The notes below the pieces were generated by a model, which had not been told where the DNA came from, did no database searches, and saw only the letters and a program-made list of their open reading frames with translations. From NCBI GenBank assembly GCA_018292915.2, contig JACVVK020000035.1, positions 541,001-605,000 of the forward strand: a DNA stretch of 64,000 bases, written 5' to 3'. The DNA comes from Batillaria attramentaria. Lineage: Eukaryota; Mollusca; Gastropoda; Batillariidae. Positions 20,101 through 30,425 of the stretch are shown here, one piece after another (position 1 is the stretch's first letter; each line of letters begins with the position of its first letter). The position numbers and the translations under genes were made by a program.

Positions 20101-21798
20101 TGTGTGTGTGTCTGTGTGTCCGCAGTAAACCTTAACATTGGCATTTTCTCAGAAACTATGAGCAGCAGAGGCACCAAACTTGGCATGCTGATAGACAGCC
20201 ATAAGACCTTTCAAAGCATATCATAGTGATTGACCTTGACCTAAGGTCAAGGTCACTAAAGCTGTCTGTTTGGAAATTTTACATTGGCATTTCTCAGAAT
20301 CTAGAAAAGCCAGAGACATCAAACTTTGCAAGATGATAGACATTGACAACACCTTTACTAACATACCTGTATTCAGTTACTTTGAATCAAGGTCAAGGCC
20401 ATGCAAGCTGTTTTGCGGAAACCGTCCAAAACCTTAACATTGGCATTTTCTCAGAAACAATGCACAGCAGAGGCACCAAACGTGGTACGCTGATAGACAG
20501 CCATAAGACCTTTCAAAACATACTATAATGATTGACCTTGACCCAAGGTCAAGGTCACTAAAGCTGTCTGTTTGGAAATTTTACATTGGCATTTTCTCAG
20601 AATTTAGAAAAGCCAGAGACATCAAACTTAGCATGACGATAGATATTGACAACACCTTTACTGACACACTTGTGTTCAGTGACTTTGAGTCAAGGCCAAG
20701 GCCATGCAAGCTGTTTTGAGGAAAAACTTCCAAAACCTTAACATTGGCAATTTCTCAGAAACAATGAACAGCAGAGGCACCAAACTTGGCATGCTGATAG
20801 ACAGCCATAAGACCTTTCAAAACATACCATAATGACTGACCTTGACCCAAGGTCAGGGTCACTAAAGCTGTCTGTTTGGAAATTTTACATTGGCATTTTC
20901 TCAGAATTTAGAAAAGCCAGAGACATCAAACTTTGCATGATGATAGACACTGACAACACATTTACTGACATATCTGTATTCAGTGACTTTGAATCAAGGT
21001 CAAGGCCATACAAGGTGTTTTGCGGAAAACCTTTGCGGAAAACCTTTCAAAACCTTAACACTGGCATTTTCTCAGAAACAATAAATAGCAGAAGCACCAA
21101 ACCTGGCTTGCTGATAAACAGCTGCAAGACCTTTCAAGACATACCATTTTGAATGACCTTGACTGAAGGTCAAGGTAATCAAAGCTGTCTAATTGGAAAT
21201 TTAAAATTGCCATTTTCTCAGAATGTAGTGGTACCAGAGGCATCATACTTTGCATGGCATGATAGACATTGACAAAACCTGTACTGGCATAACTTGTACA
21301 TGTACTGGCGTGCTTGTATTCAATTTCCTTGAGTCAAGGTCAAGGCCATTCAAGATGTTTTGTGGAGACTTTAACGTTAGCATTTTCCTGGAAACAACAA
21401 ACAGCAGAGGCACCAAACAAGGCACAATGATAGGCAGCAAAAAGACCTGTGCAGACATACCCATTTGAGAGACCTTGACTCAAGGTCAAGGTCATTACAG
21501 CTGTCTGTTGTGAAATTTTACATTACCATTTGTACAGAAACTACAAAAATTAGAGCTATCAAATTTGGCATAATGATAGTCACTGATAAGCTCTTCACGT
21601 ACAGATCTCATTTGAATGACCTTGACCCAAGGTCAAGGTCATAGAAGCTGTCCTGGGAAAACTGTTATGTTGCCATTTGCCGTTTTCTTAGGAACTATGA
21701 ACACAAGACACCTTACTTCATGATAGCTAGTGATAGTGATAAGAGCTTTAGAAACATACTCTTTTTAATGACTTTGACCCATCTCACAAGTGAGCCAA
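19997..21798 (+). mobile_element. Inverted-repeat element with internal 302-bp tandem array
   Basis: Left end TTGGCTCACTTGTG (19997-20010) and right end CACAAGTGAGCCAA (21785-21798) are exact inverted repeats. Inside lie CCCTCCGTCGTCTG, (TG)n at 20051-20120, then repeats starting with CTTAACATTGGCATTTTCTC at 20131, 20433, 20737 and 21054, spacing 302-317 bp. Each 302-bp unit is two diverged 150-bp monomers. No frame of useful length. The microsatellite-plus-core-repeat layout recalls non-autonomous elements such as molluscan pearl or fly DINE elements, but those families are not shown to be the same. Confidence 0.75.
20231..20255. promoter_or_regulatory. Palindromic AGGTCA half-site block, first of six
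   Basis: TGACCTTGACC followed by TAAGGTCAAGGTCA. Near-identical blocks start at 20533, 20837, 21154, about 21470 and 21617. Each half contains TCAAGGTCA, the extended half-site bound by monomeric nuclear receptors of the ERR and NR5A type. Binding is an inference. Confidence 0.55.
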
Positions 21799-21843
21799 GG
21801 AGGCTTTGCTCCTCTAGTTTAAAGTGTATTTTGCGGCAGTTTT

Positions 21844-21897
21844 GAACAGGATGGATTGCGTCAGACGTCCTCTCGTCTGACGCAATCCATCCTGTTC
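21844..21897. other. Perfect 24-bp hairpin with 6-nt loop
   Basis: Left arm GAACAGGATGGATTGC/GTCAGACG (21844-21867), loop TCCTCT, right arm the exact reverse complement (21874-21897). It lies 46 bp beyond the right end of the 302-bp-repeat element. Confidence 0.95.
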
Positions 21898-21899
21898 GT

Positions 21900-22440
21900 C
21901 AGGTAGGGCTAGGACGGGCTACATGTTCTACGTTCACAGGAAAGTCTCGGTCGCACAAACGCTGACGCGTATGGTGCACCAGATCGCGCTCTCGGCCAGA
22001 ATGAGTGCCGTCTGTGTGGATGTGCGTGTGCATGTGTGTTGTGTGTCCGACCCAGTCCCTGTATCTCCGAAAATTCTCACAGAGAGAGAGAGAGAGAGTA
22101 CATGTGCCTGTGTATCTGTGTGTCTCCCCGAAATGTGGCATTTCAAAAGAACGACCGTGATGACAGTAGGTCACTAAATGGAAACAACATATTGGGCTGG
22201 TGACCATTTTGTTGAACTTTGAAATTATCTCATGTTCTAGACCCTTCTTTGTCCAAACGGAGGAGCAGGGTTTTCCTAAGATATTCGTAAATAATGCAGT
22301 TCCTCACACTTTGATTTTATTATGGGTTGCTTTTGTTTGTTTCTTTCTTTCTTTGCAGTTTTGTTATTGTTGTTTTGTCGCCGCCGTTCTTGTTTTATTT
22401 CTCTGTTATTGTTGTTTTCATGTGGTGTGGCATCTTTATT
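21900..22440. other. No gene seen
   Basis: Unique-looking sequence with a short (GA)n at about 22081-22098 and T-rich runs. Confidence 0.5.
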
Positions 22441-22446
22441 TGGATC

Positions 22447-22512
22447 TCTCTCTCTCTCTCTCTCTCTCTGGTATCACCCTTACGTGGTGGAAAAGGACGT
22501 TAAACACCCCAA

Positions 22513-22568
<56 letters not shown>

Positions 22569-22668
22569 AACCAGATGGTACACGCTCATCATAACGGCAA
22601 GAATGAAAACTGGACCACTGGACCAATGTCTTTTACCGTTGACAAATAAAGTTTCATATCATTTCAAA

Positions 22669-22713
<45 letters not shown>
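22447..22713. repeat. (CT)n tracts around SINE-2 and retroposon tails
   Basis: CT runs at 22447-22469, 22521-22566 and 22672-22713. Between the first two is a SINE-2 3' fragment (GGTATCACCC...AAACACCCC). Between the last two is a short tail TAACGGCAAGAATG...ACAAATAAAG. Confidence 0.85.
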
Positions 22714-22715
<2 letters not shown>

Positions 22716-23049
22716 TTGGCGGGAAGCGCCCTGCGCATCAGTTCGCACGGTTCTCTCGCAGTGTCTTTTTACAACCTTTTATCAATCTGTGGCTTATTAC
22801 TTTAACTGTCTGTGTTGTGTACGTAATCATGAAAGTTTCCTGAACACGATGGATTGGCTTTTGTGATTGTTGGACCCATAACCAGTGAGTTTATAGACTT
22901 TTCATTCGTCCTCTGTATGAAGGCAGCGCCGCAATGTAGCCAAGCTGCGTTTTATCAGCACACCCGTCGTCATCAGCAGCACAGTACCATGTGTGTGTAG
23001 TGTATGTTTCCTGCCCCGCTGTGCGGGCTGTGTGCCATGCGCATCAGTC

Positions 23050-25806
23050 ATGGCCACTGGTACATCCCTAAATTCTGTCCTCACTGGACAAGAGTCTGAC
23101 AATGCGAGGCCAATACTTAAAAAAACAAATGATAAACTGCAGAAAACGTTTACTTGTAAACTGCCTACCACTCTAATGAGCTGGCGAGAAGCTCTATATG
23201 AGCGCTATGTTAATCAAATCCAGCTGACTGATGGAAAATTCTCTAGCGTATGGAAAGATACAGACTCTGACAACCAGGACTTGTCACTGCCATGCAGTCT
23301 GTCGCTCAAAAGTATCCCGGACAAACTGGCAAAAACTTTTTGCCAAGTCTACTGTGGTGATGTAAAATACATCACCATCACACTTTACTACCACCTGAAA
23401 AATCAGACGAGGAGTGGTACAGGTTCTTGCCTCATACAAGGCAACGTGATGGCACGGTGGACAAAGTATGAGTTTGATATTCTGTGTGCCATTGTCTCTA
23501 ACATTCTCAGTGACCCCATGCATAATAGTGATACATCTCTACATCCCTTCTATGCGCTGGGTGACAATGGAGATATCGTCACTGTGCCTTCTACAAGTAC
23601 TGTTAGTGGAGAACATGACATCTCTTCTCAACCAAAGCAAGCTGCCTTAACCTTCCCTTCTGCTACCTCAGCCAGCGTCAGCCTGCAATCCACTGCAATA
23701 GGTTCACAGCCTGCCCCGCCTGTAAATGGCGCACATTGTACTCCAACTAAACGTGCCAACACGTGTGTAGTACTGCCTCCATCGCCCATCGTTAATTTAC
23801 CAGATACACCCAGTGAGGAAGACAAAACTGACACGCCAGCAGCGATAACACCGCCAGCAGCAGTGACAGCTGAAACTGATCCTTCATCCGAAGGCGAGGT
23901 AGAAAGCGAGAAGCACCATGGTCAGGTTAGCCCCCCTGCCCCTATTCCATCGGATATTCCCGCAAGCGTTGACGGAGAGGTAAACACAGAACATGAGCCA
24001 AACGTGTCCGATGACAAGTGTGGGTCTGCTAACAGTCGCAGCCGTGCGAGCGATGGTCTAATAAATACCAAACAGTTACAGCATACCATTGCTGATTTTG
24101 AGAGGACAGTTGACCACAAATTTGACTCGTCCATGTCCGCTGTTCGTGACCTACAACAACAGATGAAGAACATGATCAGTATAAACGTGCGTGATCTCAG
24201 AGACGAGTTTACAACTCATCTTGCCGCTCTTTTGAAGCGCATTGACTCACTGGAATCCGAAAATCAAAAACTCAAGTCTCAGATCGGGGAGCAAAAACGC
24301 ACCATCAACTCTCTTCACCAGACTGCTAGACAAGTAAAGAGTGAGACAAGCTATACCCAGACTGAGAGCCACGTGCCATCCCTGCTAACTTCCAGCCAGC
24401 AAAGCTCGATCAGTACTAGTGGTGTTCAGTCTCAGTCTGACACCGGCAACACACGCGATCCTCCATGCCATGTGGATGTTGATATTGACAGTGATGCCAG
24501 GTCACCCAGCCCTGCTCTACTCCTACAGAGTGAGCCGTCGACACAGAGTGACGACACCAAACACGCTGGTGACGCAAGACCTAAACTACACATTCCCGAA
24601 CGGGGGCGTGTAGCAATGATGCTAATTGGCGACTCAAATCTGAAACTTGTTGACCGCAGAAGACTAGACCCTACCGGTCAAACACACATTCGTACACTCC
24701 CAGGTGCTACTCTCAACAGTCTGCAGCAGTCTTTGACCGGATGCAAACCACGAAGTGACATTGAGAAAGTAGTGGTACATGTGGGTGGTAATGACCTTGA
24801 TAGTCTCGACACAGACACTTCAGACGATCTTACAACACCACTGTCGCAGTTACTGTCTGAACTACGGCGTGTTTTTCCGTCTGCTCATATTGGTTTCACC
24901 ACCATCCTGCCGCGCAAACGCATCTCTCTTGCTCGTACGAGCAATGCAAATACATTACTTGATGGTATGTGCAAGAGTAACAACTTCACCTTCCTACGCG
25001 ACAATTCCTTTGTTCATCTGCAATCTGGTGCCGCCTACACAAAGTACTTTCAACGTGATGGTGTTCACCTGAACAACAGAGGACTGGCCGTGCTACTAAG
25101 ATCGATCAAGGATTTTCTGTATGATCGCGGCAGTCACGGTGCGACAGGTATAGTTGTCGATGACTCTTCTTTCCCTCCTCTGAATGCCGATTACAGAAAT
25201 GACAGTCATCGCTATGATCATCATCGACAAAAGAAAGTACGTCCTGACTGGTCGGAGTTGAGACGCCGTCAATCCCCACATCAAAGTGACCCGTCCGGAG
25301 ATGAAACTGTGCCAACTCCTCACTTTGTAACTCACCAATATCAACATCAAAAACACCAACAGCTGCAGCACGTACATCAACATCAGGACCGACAACAGCA
25401 GCAGCAACTACATCAACATCAGAACCGTCAACAGCAGCAACAACTACATCAACATCAAGACCACCAGAAACATCAACCTCAACAACACCAACACCAACAC
25501 CTTTCCCCCAGCGATCCGCATTGTGCACCACCGACTCCATTCAACGGGACTGTGGCTGACATAAACAATGTTCCTACTTTCGCCAGTACGCCATATCATC
25601 ACTCTCAACAACCCCCACGTGAACACTGCCCTAACACAGAAAGTGTGCAGCAACACGGTGCCCTCTCATATCCAACCCGCCCAATGTGGGCGTCTAATTA
25701 TAATCTACAACCTGCGTGGCCCCACTATCCGCCCTTCCACCCTTTTCCGCCTTGGCCCCAGTTTCACAGAGGGGGTTGGTTTCCTCCCCTGCAACCTGTC
25801 ATGTAG
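23050..25806 (+). CDS. LINE ORF1 protein with SGNH-hydrolase-like domain
   Basis: About 918 residues from the ATG at 23050 (MATGTSLNS); the frame is open further upstream without an ATG. ORF1 proteins bind LINE RNA in the cytoplasmic particle, and esterase-type ORF1s are known in the CR1/L2 group. Order: a unique N-terminal domain (about 1-160), a Pro/Thr/Ser-rich linker, a predicted coiled coil around 345-430 (LESENQKLKSQIGEQKRTIN), an SGNH domain around 520-700 with GDSN (Ser block), HVGGNDLD (GxND block) and DGVHLN (DxxH block), then a His/Gln-rich repeat and a Pro/Trp-rich end. All three catalytic blocks are present, so the esterase may be active. Confidence 0.9.
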   Translation: MATGTSLNSVLTGQESDNARPILKKTNDKLQKTFTCKLPTTLMSWREALYERYVNQIQLTDGKFSSVWKDTDSDNQDLSLPCSLSLKSIPDKLAKTFCQVYCGDVKYITITLYYHLKNQTRSGTGSCLIQGNVMARWTKYEFDILCAIVSNILSDPMHNSDTSLHPFYALGDNGDIVTVPSTSTVSGEHDISSQPKQAALTFPSATSASVSLQSTAIGSQPAPPVNGAHCTPTKRANTCVVLPPSPIVNLPDTPSEEDKTDTPAAITPPAAVTAETDPSSEGEVESEKHHGQVSPPAPIPSDIPASVDGEVNTEHEPNVSDDKCGSANSRSRASDGLINTKQLQHTIADFERTVDHKFDSSMSAVRDLQQQMKNMISINVRDLRDEFTTHLAALLKRIDSLESENQKLKSQIGEQKRTINSLHQTARQVKSETSYTQTESHVPSLLTSSQQSSISTSGVQSQSDTGNTRDPPCHVDVDIDSDARSPSPALLLQSEPSTQSDDTKHAGDARPKLHIPERGRVAMMLIGDSNLKLVDRRRLDPTGQTHIRTLPGATLNSLQQSLTGCKPRSDIEKVVVHVGGNDLDSLDTDTSDDLTTPLSQLLSELRRVFPSAHIGFTTILPRKRISLARTSNANTLLDGMCKSNNFTFLRDNSFVHLQSGAAYTKYFQRDGVHLNNRGLAVLLRSIKDFLYDRGSHGATGIVVDDSSFPPLNADYRNDSHRYDHHRQKKVRPDWSELRRRQSPHQSDPSGDETVPTPHFVTHQYQHQKHQQLQHVHQHQDRQQQQQLHQHQNRQQQQQLHQHQDHQKHQPQQHQHQHLSPSDPHCAPPTPFNGTVADINNVPTFASTPYHHSQQPPREHCPNTESVQQHGALSYPTRPMWASNYNLQPAWPHYPPFHPFPPWPQFHRGGWFPPLQPVM

Positions 25807-26257
25807 GCTTCCAGATGTGACTGTTTTTCCTGACTGTACTGTTTTACTGTGAGTGATGACCGGGTGTGATTTTGACACTCTAAGCATACCCATTTCGCTG
25901 ATCCTTTCAAAAGGGTTTCTCAGTTTGCCTTTTTTTTTTTTTTTTTTTTTTTACTCTGTTTGTATTCTTGACTCTCTTTCTATTTGTTGTTTTTCTTGTC
26001 TTTAACCATTTTTTCTTTTCTTTTCTCTGTAGCCGCTTTCATTTTGGATTATTATTTTTTGTTCATACTCTGTATAATCCCTTACACAGCTACGTGTCTA
26101 GTTATTAGCCTCTAGGTTTAGTTGCTTTTATTTGTCTTTGTATTCCCTATATTCTCATTACTACTTTGCTCTAAAAGTGTACTTTTGGCGTTGATATACT
26201 TGTATTTTTGCCGCTACTATTTTGTAGTGTTTGCTGGATTTGTGTCTTTCTATTAAC
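25807..26257. other. LINE inter-ORF spacer
   Basis: AT-rich, with a T-run at about 25930-25952. No frame of interest. Confidence 0.7.
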
Positions 26258-29205
26258 ATGTCATCTACAACCAAAACTGAATTAGACGGTTTCAGTATCG
26301 GACATCTTAATGTGTGTCATTTACAGAACAAAGTACCTGATATTACGGTACTTCTCAATCGGTCACCGCCATTGCATCTTCTGGGGCTCAGTGAAGCGCG
26401 ATTATCTCCCGATATCAGTGATAGCTGTCTCAGGATCTCAAATTATTCTATCATCAGAAGAGATGCCTCCATGCCCCAACACACGGGCCTTGCCATTTAC
26501 CTTCACGATACCATCCGTTGTAATACGCGTAGACGTGTGGATCTAGAGTCTAAAGTAGTAGAGAGTATCTGGTTAGAAATAAAAGTTTCTGATAACTCAA
26601 CTCCTCTTCTGGTAGGGAATGTATATCGCAATCCTGCTGCCAGTTTTGACTGGTACAACGAATTTATGTCAATGATGGATAAAGTACACGACTCAAATCC
26701 CAAAGCGAATGTGGTTATATTAGGTGACTTTAATATCAACCTTTTCAAGTCCAATCCATCCTGGGAATACACGATCTCATTATTTGGCTTACAACAAGTT
26801 ATCACCTCGCCTACCAGGGTTACTCCATCTTCTTCGTCTTTAATTGATCATATCTATACTAACAATACTACCATCGTGAAAAATCCTACTGTACCTGTAT
26901 TTGGTATTAGTGACCATTACCCTGTGATATGCGAGGTTCCTCTTAAAATAAATAAACCTAGGAAGCACAAACACACGTTCATTATGTACCGATCATTCAA
27001 AAAATTCTGTAAAAGCTCCTTCTTGAATGATCTTCATGCTGCACCGTTTAATGACGTCCATAATTGTTCAGATCCTAATGAAGCAATGGCTTTGTGGTAC
27101 AAACTGTTTCTCCATATTCTCAATAAACATGCCCCCTTAAAAAAGAAACGTGTAAAAAAACAAGTCAAGCCTCAATGGCTTACTAAGGAAATCATGCAGG
27201 CCATGCAGTACAGGGATGAGCTCAAATCAAACAAACTGTATGATGAATTCAAAAAGCAGCGAAATCGTGTAAGAGCTTTGGTTAGGAAAGCAAAAAGAGC
27301 TTTTGTTAGAGAGCTAGTTCAAGATGGCAAGAATGTATCTTCTGTTTGGCGCGCTATGAATATCCTCACTAACCGTACAAATCAAAAATCAGCTGACTTG
27401 CCTACTGAGTTTACTCCAGATACATTCAATGACCACTTTCTGTCAGTAGCTGATTCCCTCTCAACCCAGAACAGTAATGATCCCTCAGCTTTTATCTGTT
27501 CTGATATTCTGAAGCAGTTTTGCCAAGAAAGAACCGGCGGCAAACAACCATTCTCAGTCCCGTTAATGACGGTATATGAAGTTGGAAAACATATAAACAG
27601 TTTGAAAAACAAAACATCATCAGGTTGTGATGGGATCAGTGCGGAAATATTAAAACTATCATTACCATACACAGTAGACTCCTTAACATATATTTTTAAT
27701 CTATGTATCCAGAAAAGTGTTTTTCCTGATGACTTAAAGATCGCCAAGGTTATTCCACTTCCAAAAACAAAGGTCAAGGATGATCTCAACAACTATAGAC
27801 CAATCTCCATCCTTTCTACAATATCAAAACCCCTTGAGAAACACGTGTGCAAGCACTTGACAAACTACCTTGAGAATCACGACCTGCTGTATCCCCTTCA
27901 GTCTGGATTTCGCGCATCACACTCGTGTCAGACATGTGTGACGCGGATTACAGTTAGTTAGTTAGTTAGTTATTTAGGGCTTAACGCCACGCAAGCAACA
28001 AAGGCTAATTCGTGGCTATGACGCGGATTACAGACAAATGGCTTTACTCTATAAATAATTCAGAGTTGTCAGGAGCTATTTTCCTGGATCTTAGGAAAGC
28101 CTTTGATGTTGTCAATCACTCAATCCTGTTGAAGAAGTTGCATTTGTATGGACTAAATTCATCAGCATGTCTTTTCATAAAATCCTACTTAGAAAACCGT
28201 AAACAAAGTGTACTCCTAAATGGGAATTTTTCGTCCCAAGGGCATATTCGTCATGGGGTCCCCCAAGGATCGGTGCTAGGACCTCTGTTATTCTCCGTCT
28301 TCATAAATGACTTGCCAATGCATATTTCTGATAAGTCAGTGCTATGTGACATGTTTGCCGATGACAGTACTCTGCATGTGTCAAGTAAACAAGTATCCCA
28401 GATCACTGAATCTCTCCAGCAGGGTCTAAATGACGTTTCCTCCTGGTGTTCATCTAATCATATGCATATCAATCCTAACAAAACAAAAAGCATGTTGATT
28501 ACAACCCGCCAGAAACACCAACTCTCTCCTCCACCTCTCAAACTTACCATTGATCATGCTGAAATTAAACAGGTCTCGGAACATAGGCTACTAGGTGTGA
28601 TTGTTGATGACCAGCTAAAATGGAAATCACACGTTGACCACGTTTGCAGGACAGTAGCTAAGAACCTTTACTTATTATCTAAACTGAAAATCTATATGGA
28701 CTGTGACCATCGCAAGCTCTTCTTTTTTGCCCATGTGAAACCCCACATAGATTATGTTTCTAATGTATGGGACAGCTGCAGTCAAGTTCACTTATCTAAA
28801 CTCAACTCCTTACATAGAAGATCAATAAAACAAGTTCACCCCCTTTCTACCATTCCAACGGACCAAAGATTCAAACAGCTCGGGATTCTGTCTCTGCGCA
28901 GTCAACATATCCTGAACAAATGTCTACTTGTACATAGTACCATTCACGGGAATGCCCCGTCATACCTTAAATCACTCATTAAACAACCGACACATGCCAT
29001 TAGAGGAATGAGAAACGGTTGTATACCACTCCCACTCCCTAGGATAGACATATATAAAATGAGTTTTGCTTTCTCTGGGCCCACAGTCTGGAACTCACTA
29101 CCACCAAGTCTAAAAATTATTCCGTCACGTTCCACTTTCAGAAAAAGACTGTTTTCCCATCTACTTGAAACTGAAACACTGAACCAGACGTTTACTTCTC
29201 GGTAA
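26258..29205 (+). CDS. LINE ORF2: AP endonuclease and reverse transcriptase, interrupted
   Basis: Starts at ATG 26258 (MSSTTKTELDG). Endonuclease motifs in order: GHLNVCHLQNK, LGLSEARL, VGNVYRN, ILGDFNINL and GISDHYPV. The reverse transcriptase has NNYRPISILS, LDLRKAFDVVNHS, RHGVPQGSVLGPLLF and the catalytic FADDST box, and the end has GPTVWNSLPPSLK. The protein nicks DNA and primes reverse transcription at the target. The frame is broken at about 27954 by a 65-bp insertion with a 15-bp target duplication. Subtracting those 80 bp leaves 2,868 nt, a multiple of three, with no other stop. Confidence 0.92.
27954..28018 (-). mobile_element. 65-bp retroposon tail inserted in LINE ORF2
   Basis: Flanked by the 15-bp direct repeat TGACGCGGATTACAG (27939-27953 and 28019-28033). 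On the minus strand the insert reads GCCTTTGTTGCTTGCGTGGC, GTTAAGCCC, then (CTAA)n. It is the extreme 3' end of the family at 4725, 33411 and 59879. Confidence 0.92.
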
Positions 29206-29259
29206 TAAGAAAGTTTCTTTCAAGTGTCCATTTTGGTGTATAATCTGAACAACCATGTC

Positions 29260-29261
<2 letters not shown>

Positions 29262-29312
<51 letters not shown>

Positions 29313-29400
29313 AAGGAGAGTGAGAGAAAGATTTTTTTTTTTTTTTTCTTTCGAGTAATTTTTTTTTTCTTTATTTTGCCTTTTTTTTTTTTTTTTTTTT
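29262..29400. repeat. (TG)n and T-runs in LINE 3' UTR
   Basis: TG tract at 29262-29308, then poly-T at 29332-29347, 29360-29369 and 29383-29401. Confidence 0.9.
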
Positions 29401-29574
29401 TCTTGTATCTCCCTTTAATCTTGCCATTGTAGTCTTTTGTTTTTGTAGCAACGGCTGATTGAAAAATAATCATTTTTGGTTAAATCACTTCCGTTGGAAA
29501 ATAAAGTTCGTTCGTTCGTTCGTTCGTTCGTTCGTTCTCTCTCAGGAACCAGATGGTACACGCTCATATCGACA

Positions 29575-29580
29575 TTTATT
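29575..29580 (-). terminator. Polyadenylation signal for the membrane-protein gene
   Basis: AATAAA on the minus strand, about 130 nt after the stop of the terminal exon at 29709. The LINE inserted just beyond it. Confidence 0.5.
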
Positions 29581-29708
29581 GCACCGAACCCTCACTGGCA
29601 TTTTCTATGCATCTTGAATCTTCTTTTTTTTTGCGCCGTGGCAGTCACTTGGTATCGCTTTAGTTAAGGAACTGGCCATACCGATAAACGCGAGTACAAG
29701 GTACAGTA

Positions 29709-30425
29709 TCAAACCTTTTCAGTTTGACGTGGACTGCTGCTACTCGACAATGAGTAGTCGGTGTCGCGTCTCTTCTTCTTTTTGCGGCGGCGTCGCTTCC
29801 CCTTTTTCTTTCTCTTGCTCGTGCGGCGAGGCACCTTTAAAACGCGTTTATTTTCCAGAATGTCCTGCTGTTTTGGAGTGATATTGAATGAGATATCGTC
29901 TACACTCGTCACATCATCCTCCGAGTAAGATGAGAAAACAATTATCGGCACCTGTGTTTGTTCGGAAATGTCGGGTGATAGATCAGGCTCCTCCGTGCCA
30001 GCCGATCCGTCTGTAAAGTACCGTAAGAAATGCTCACTGTACGAAGAACCCAGGCGATTGAGTCTAGAAGCGATGCTGTCTGTCTCATCATTTTGCTGCC
30101 CTTCTGTAGTTAACGGGGAAATATGTTCTCTGCTAACAACCGAAGGTAAAGAAGTGCCACGCCTTATGTTACAAGTCGTGGGCGAGGAATCCTGTGCGTT
30201 AGACTTAACGTTGTCTTCGCTTGTTGTCCAGGAAAACAGGTTCTCCGTGAACGGTAAAAAATACCGAATGATAGATGAAGCAGTAGAGGAAGAGGTCGGT
30301 TCACTGTCAGGCTGGAGCAGGCGCATACTCTCCGTGACTATAGGATTGTAGTAAACCGGCGCATCTTCATTTACAGGCTGGATGGCTATGGGGGTCACCG
30401 TACCCAACTCGACTGACACCGTGTT
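29709..30425 (-). CDS. Terminal exon, cytoplasmic tail of candidate membrane protein
   Basis: 717 nt including the stop, 238 codons, phase 0 after the acceptor TTTGTTTCTCACAG. Starts NTVSVELGTVTPIAIQPVNE. The middle is rich in Ser, Thr, Asp and Glu (QPDSEPTSSSTASSI, TEGQQNDETDSIASR, YSEDDVTSVDDIS). It ends in a strongly basic patch, SKRKKKGKRRRRKKKKRR, then a Ser run and QTEKV. There is no signal peptide or membrane segment of its own. Phase and order let it follow the transmembrane exon at 33102-33362. Tail of a single-pass membrane receptor is the best guess. No family recognised. Confidence 0.65.
   Translation of the reverse strand, partial: NTVSVELGTVTPIAIQPVNEDAPVYYNPIVTESMRLLQPDSEPTSSSTASSIIRYFLPFTENLFSWTTSEDNVKSNAQDSSPTTCNIRRGTSLPSVVSREHISPLTTEGQQNDETDSIASRLNRLGSSYSEHFLRYFTDGSAGTEEPDLSPDISEQTQVPIIVFSSYSEDDVTSVDDISFNITPKQQDILENKRVLKVPRRTSKRKKKGKRRRRKKKKRRDTDYSLSSSSSPRQTEKV

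Larger units (their letters stand above)
22714..29539 (+). mobile_element. Nearly full-length CR1/L2-like LINE
   Basis: 5' UTR from about 22714, ORF1 23050-25806, an AT-rich spacer with a poly-T run, ORF2 26258-29205 (one insertion), then a 3' UTR with (TG)n and T-runs, AATAAA at 29500-29505, and a (TTCG)n tail at 29507-29537. The order and the esterase-bearing ORF1 fit the CR1/L2 group of non-LTR retrotransposons. A 23-bp direct repeat at 22567-22589 and 29545-29567 flanks the unit and could be its target duplication. The intact frames suggest a recent insertion. Confidence 0.9.

Noticed and set aside
23284..25656. Minus-strand frames within the LINE
   Set aside because: Shadows of ORF1, which has clear domain motifs on the plus strand.
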